From: Actinomadura bangladeshensis
Lineage (GTDB): Bacteria; Actinomycetota; Actinomycetes; Streptosporangiales; Streptosporangiaceae
Length of the DNA: 46,644 nt
Direction: 5' to 3'
Assembly: GCF_004348335.1 (NCBI RefSeq)
Contig: NZ_SMJW01000027.1
Location: forward strand, 1 to 46,644
Each line of letters starts with the position of its first letter. Position 1 is the stretch's first letter. Positions 46,348-46,644 of the stretch are shown one piece after another. The position numbers were made by a program, and so were the translations under genes. The notes under the pieces are model-generated. The model ran no database searches and was not told where the DNA came from. It saw only the letters and a list, made by a program, of their open reading frames with translations.

Positions 46348-46373
46348 GATCACGGAATGTGTGCCAGAGCCAG
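46348..46373. repeat. Right terminal inverted repeat of the ISL3 element
   Basis: This is the exact partner of the left repeat and begins seven bases after the transposase stop. Confidence 0.95.
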
Positions 46374-46455
46374 TATTCACGCGTCGTCGACAACAGCACC
46401 TGACCTGGCCTCCACCCAGACGGGGGTTCCCCCCGAAGTGTGGACACCGGTTGTT

Positions 46456-46530
46456 ATGCGGCTTGAGCCACCTTATCGGTCTGTTGTTCGTAGTTGATCG
46501 GGCTGGTGTGGCCGAGGCCCTCTGTGTCAG
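46456..46530 (-). pseudogene. 3' stub of an IS3-family transposase
   Basis: The minus strand reads GLGHTSPINYEQQTDKVAQAA then stop, the typical C-terminus of IS3-type OrfB transposases. Upstream (towards higher coordinates) the sequence loses similarity after a few codons, so only about 25 codons remain. Confidence 0.65.
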
Positions 46531-46644
46531 GCTCAGGTGGGACACGAGGGAATGAAGTTCCCTAACTGATGTGAACAGGGCGAGAACGGGTACTGAGCAG
46601 AGTGACGATGACCAGCCACGATCTTCCTTCCGGTGACGGGCCGC

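Larger units (their letters stand above)
44545..46373 (+). mobile_element. ISL3-family insertion sequence, intact
   Basis: The element is about 1829 bp, bounded by perfect 26-bp inverted repeats (44545-44570 and 46348-46373, outer end CTGGCTCTGGCACAC). It carries one full-length transposase. The expected 8-bp target duplication is not visible at the ends, so one flank may have been rearranged after insertion. Confidence 0.92.

Noticed and set aside
46603..46644. Possible gene start at the right edge (GTG or ATG, then TSHDLPSGDGP)
   Set aside because: Fewer than 15 codons are visible, with no ribosome site or recognisable sequence, so it cannot be called.

Overview
The window is high-GC DNA with frequent GTG/TTG starts, GGAGG-type ribosome sites, CBM2/CBM13-decorated secreted hydrolases, CUT1 sugar transport without a local ATPase and a CebR-type box. 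This points to a filamentous or saprophytic actinomycete (Streptomyces, Streptosporangiales or Thermomonosporaceae type). No complete RNA gene is present, so the genus cannot be fixed from this window.

Region 1 (1-19096) is a plant-polysaccharide locus. It holds a clan GH-A hydrolase, an esterase/depolymerase, a GH29 fucosidase and a minus-strand operon of SGNH esterase-CBM2, GH10 xylanase-CBM2 and GH27 galactosidase-CBM13. A plus-strand operon follows with a sugar-binding lipoprotein, two permeases and an (alpha/alpha)6 cytoplasmic glycosidase. Three LacI-family regulators sit among them. Two are close paralogues sharing the same DNA-reading helix, and copies of one palindrome (TCGAAYCGRTTCGA type) lie before the fucosidase, the transporter operon and both paralogues. 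The third regulator has a perfect CebR-like box (TGGGAGCGCTCCCA). The implied circuit is that secreted enzymes release oligosaccharides, the ABC system imports them, the cytoplasmic glycosidase finishes them, and LacI repressors sense them.

Region 2 (about 19097-26008) is accessory DNA: an HxlR regulator, a truncated DsbA-like gene, an SDR lacking the usual catalytic pair, a 70-nt hairpin, a small unknown gene, a tightly overlapping three-gene tyrosine-recombinase module (integrase, XRE HTH, zinc-ribbon recombinase-like protein) and a decayed Ser/Thr kinase.

Region 3 (26009-39014) is bounded by two 186-bp direct repeats that begin with the 3' half of a tRNA-Lys(TTT) gene; a third, shorter copy lies at 19413. 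Inside are two or three unknown genes and a nine-gene aromatic catabolic operon with a divergent TetR regulator. The operon encodes two FAD hydroxylases, two extradiol-type dioxygenases, a C-C hydrolase, a NahE/PhdJ-like hydratase-aldolase, an aldehyde dehydrogenase, a Dabb protein and a class II aldolase/decarboxylase. The set suggests two rounds of hydroxylation and meta-cleavage of a bicyclic or substituted aromatic. This looks like a catabolic island exchanged at tRNA-Lys attachment sites.

Region 4 (39065-46644) is defence and mobile debris: a nuclease-methyltransferase fusion of type ISP/IIG character, a broken phage-type integrase, a solitary CRISPR-repeat-like sequence, two nested pairs of direct repeats around a small DUF gene, an intact ISL3-family insertion sequence with 26-bp perfect inverted repeats, and the 3' stub of an IS3-type transposase.
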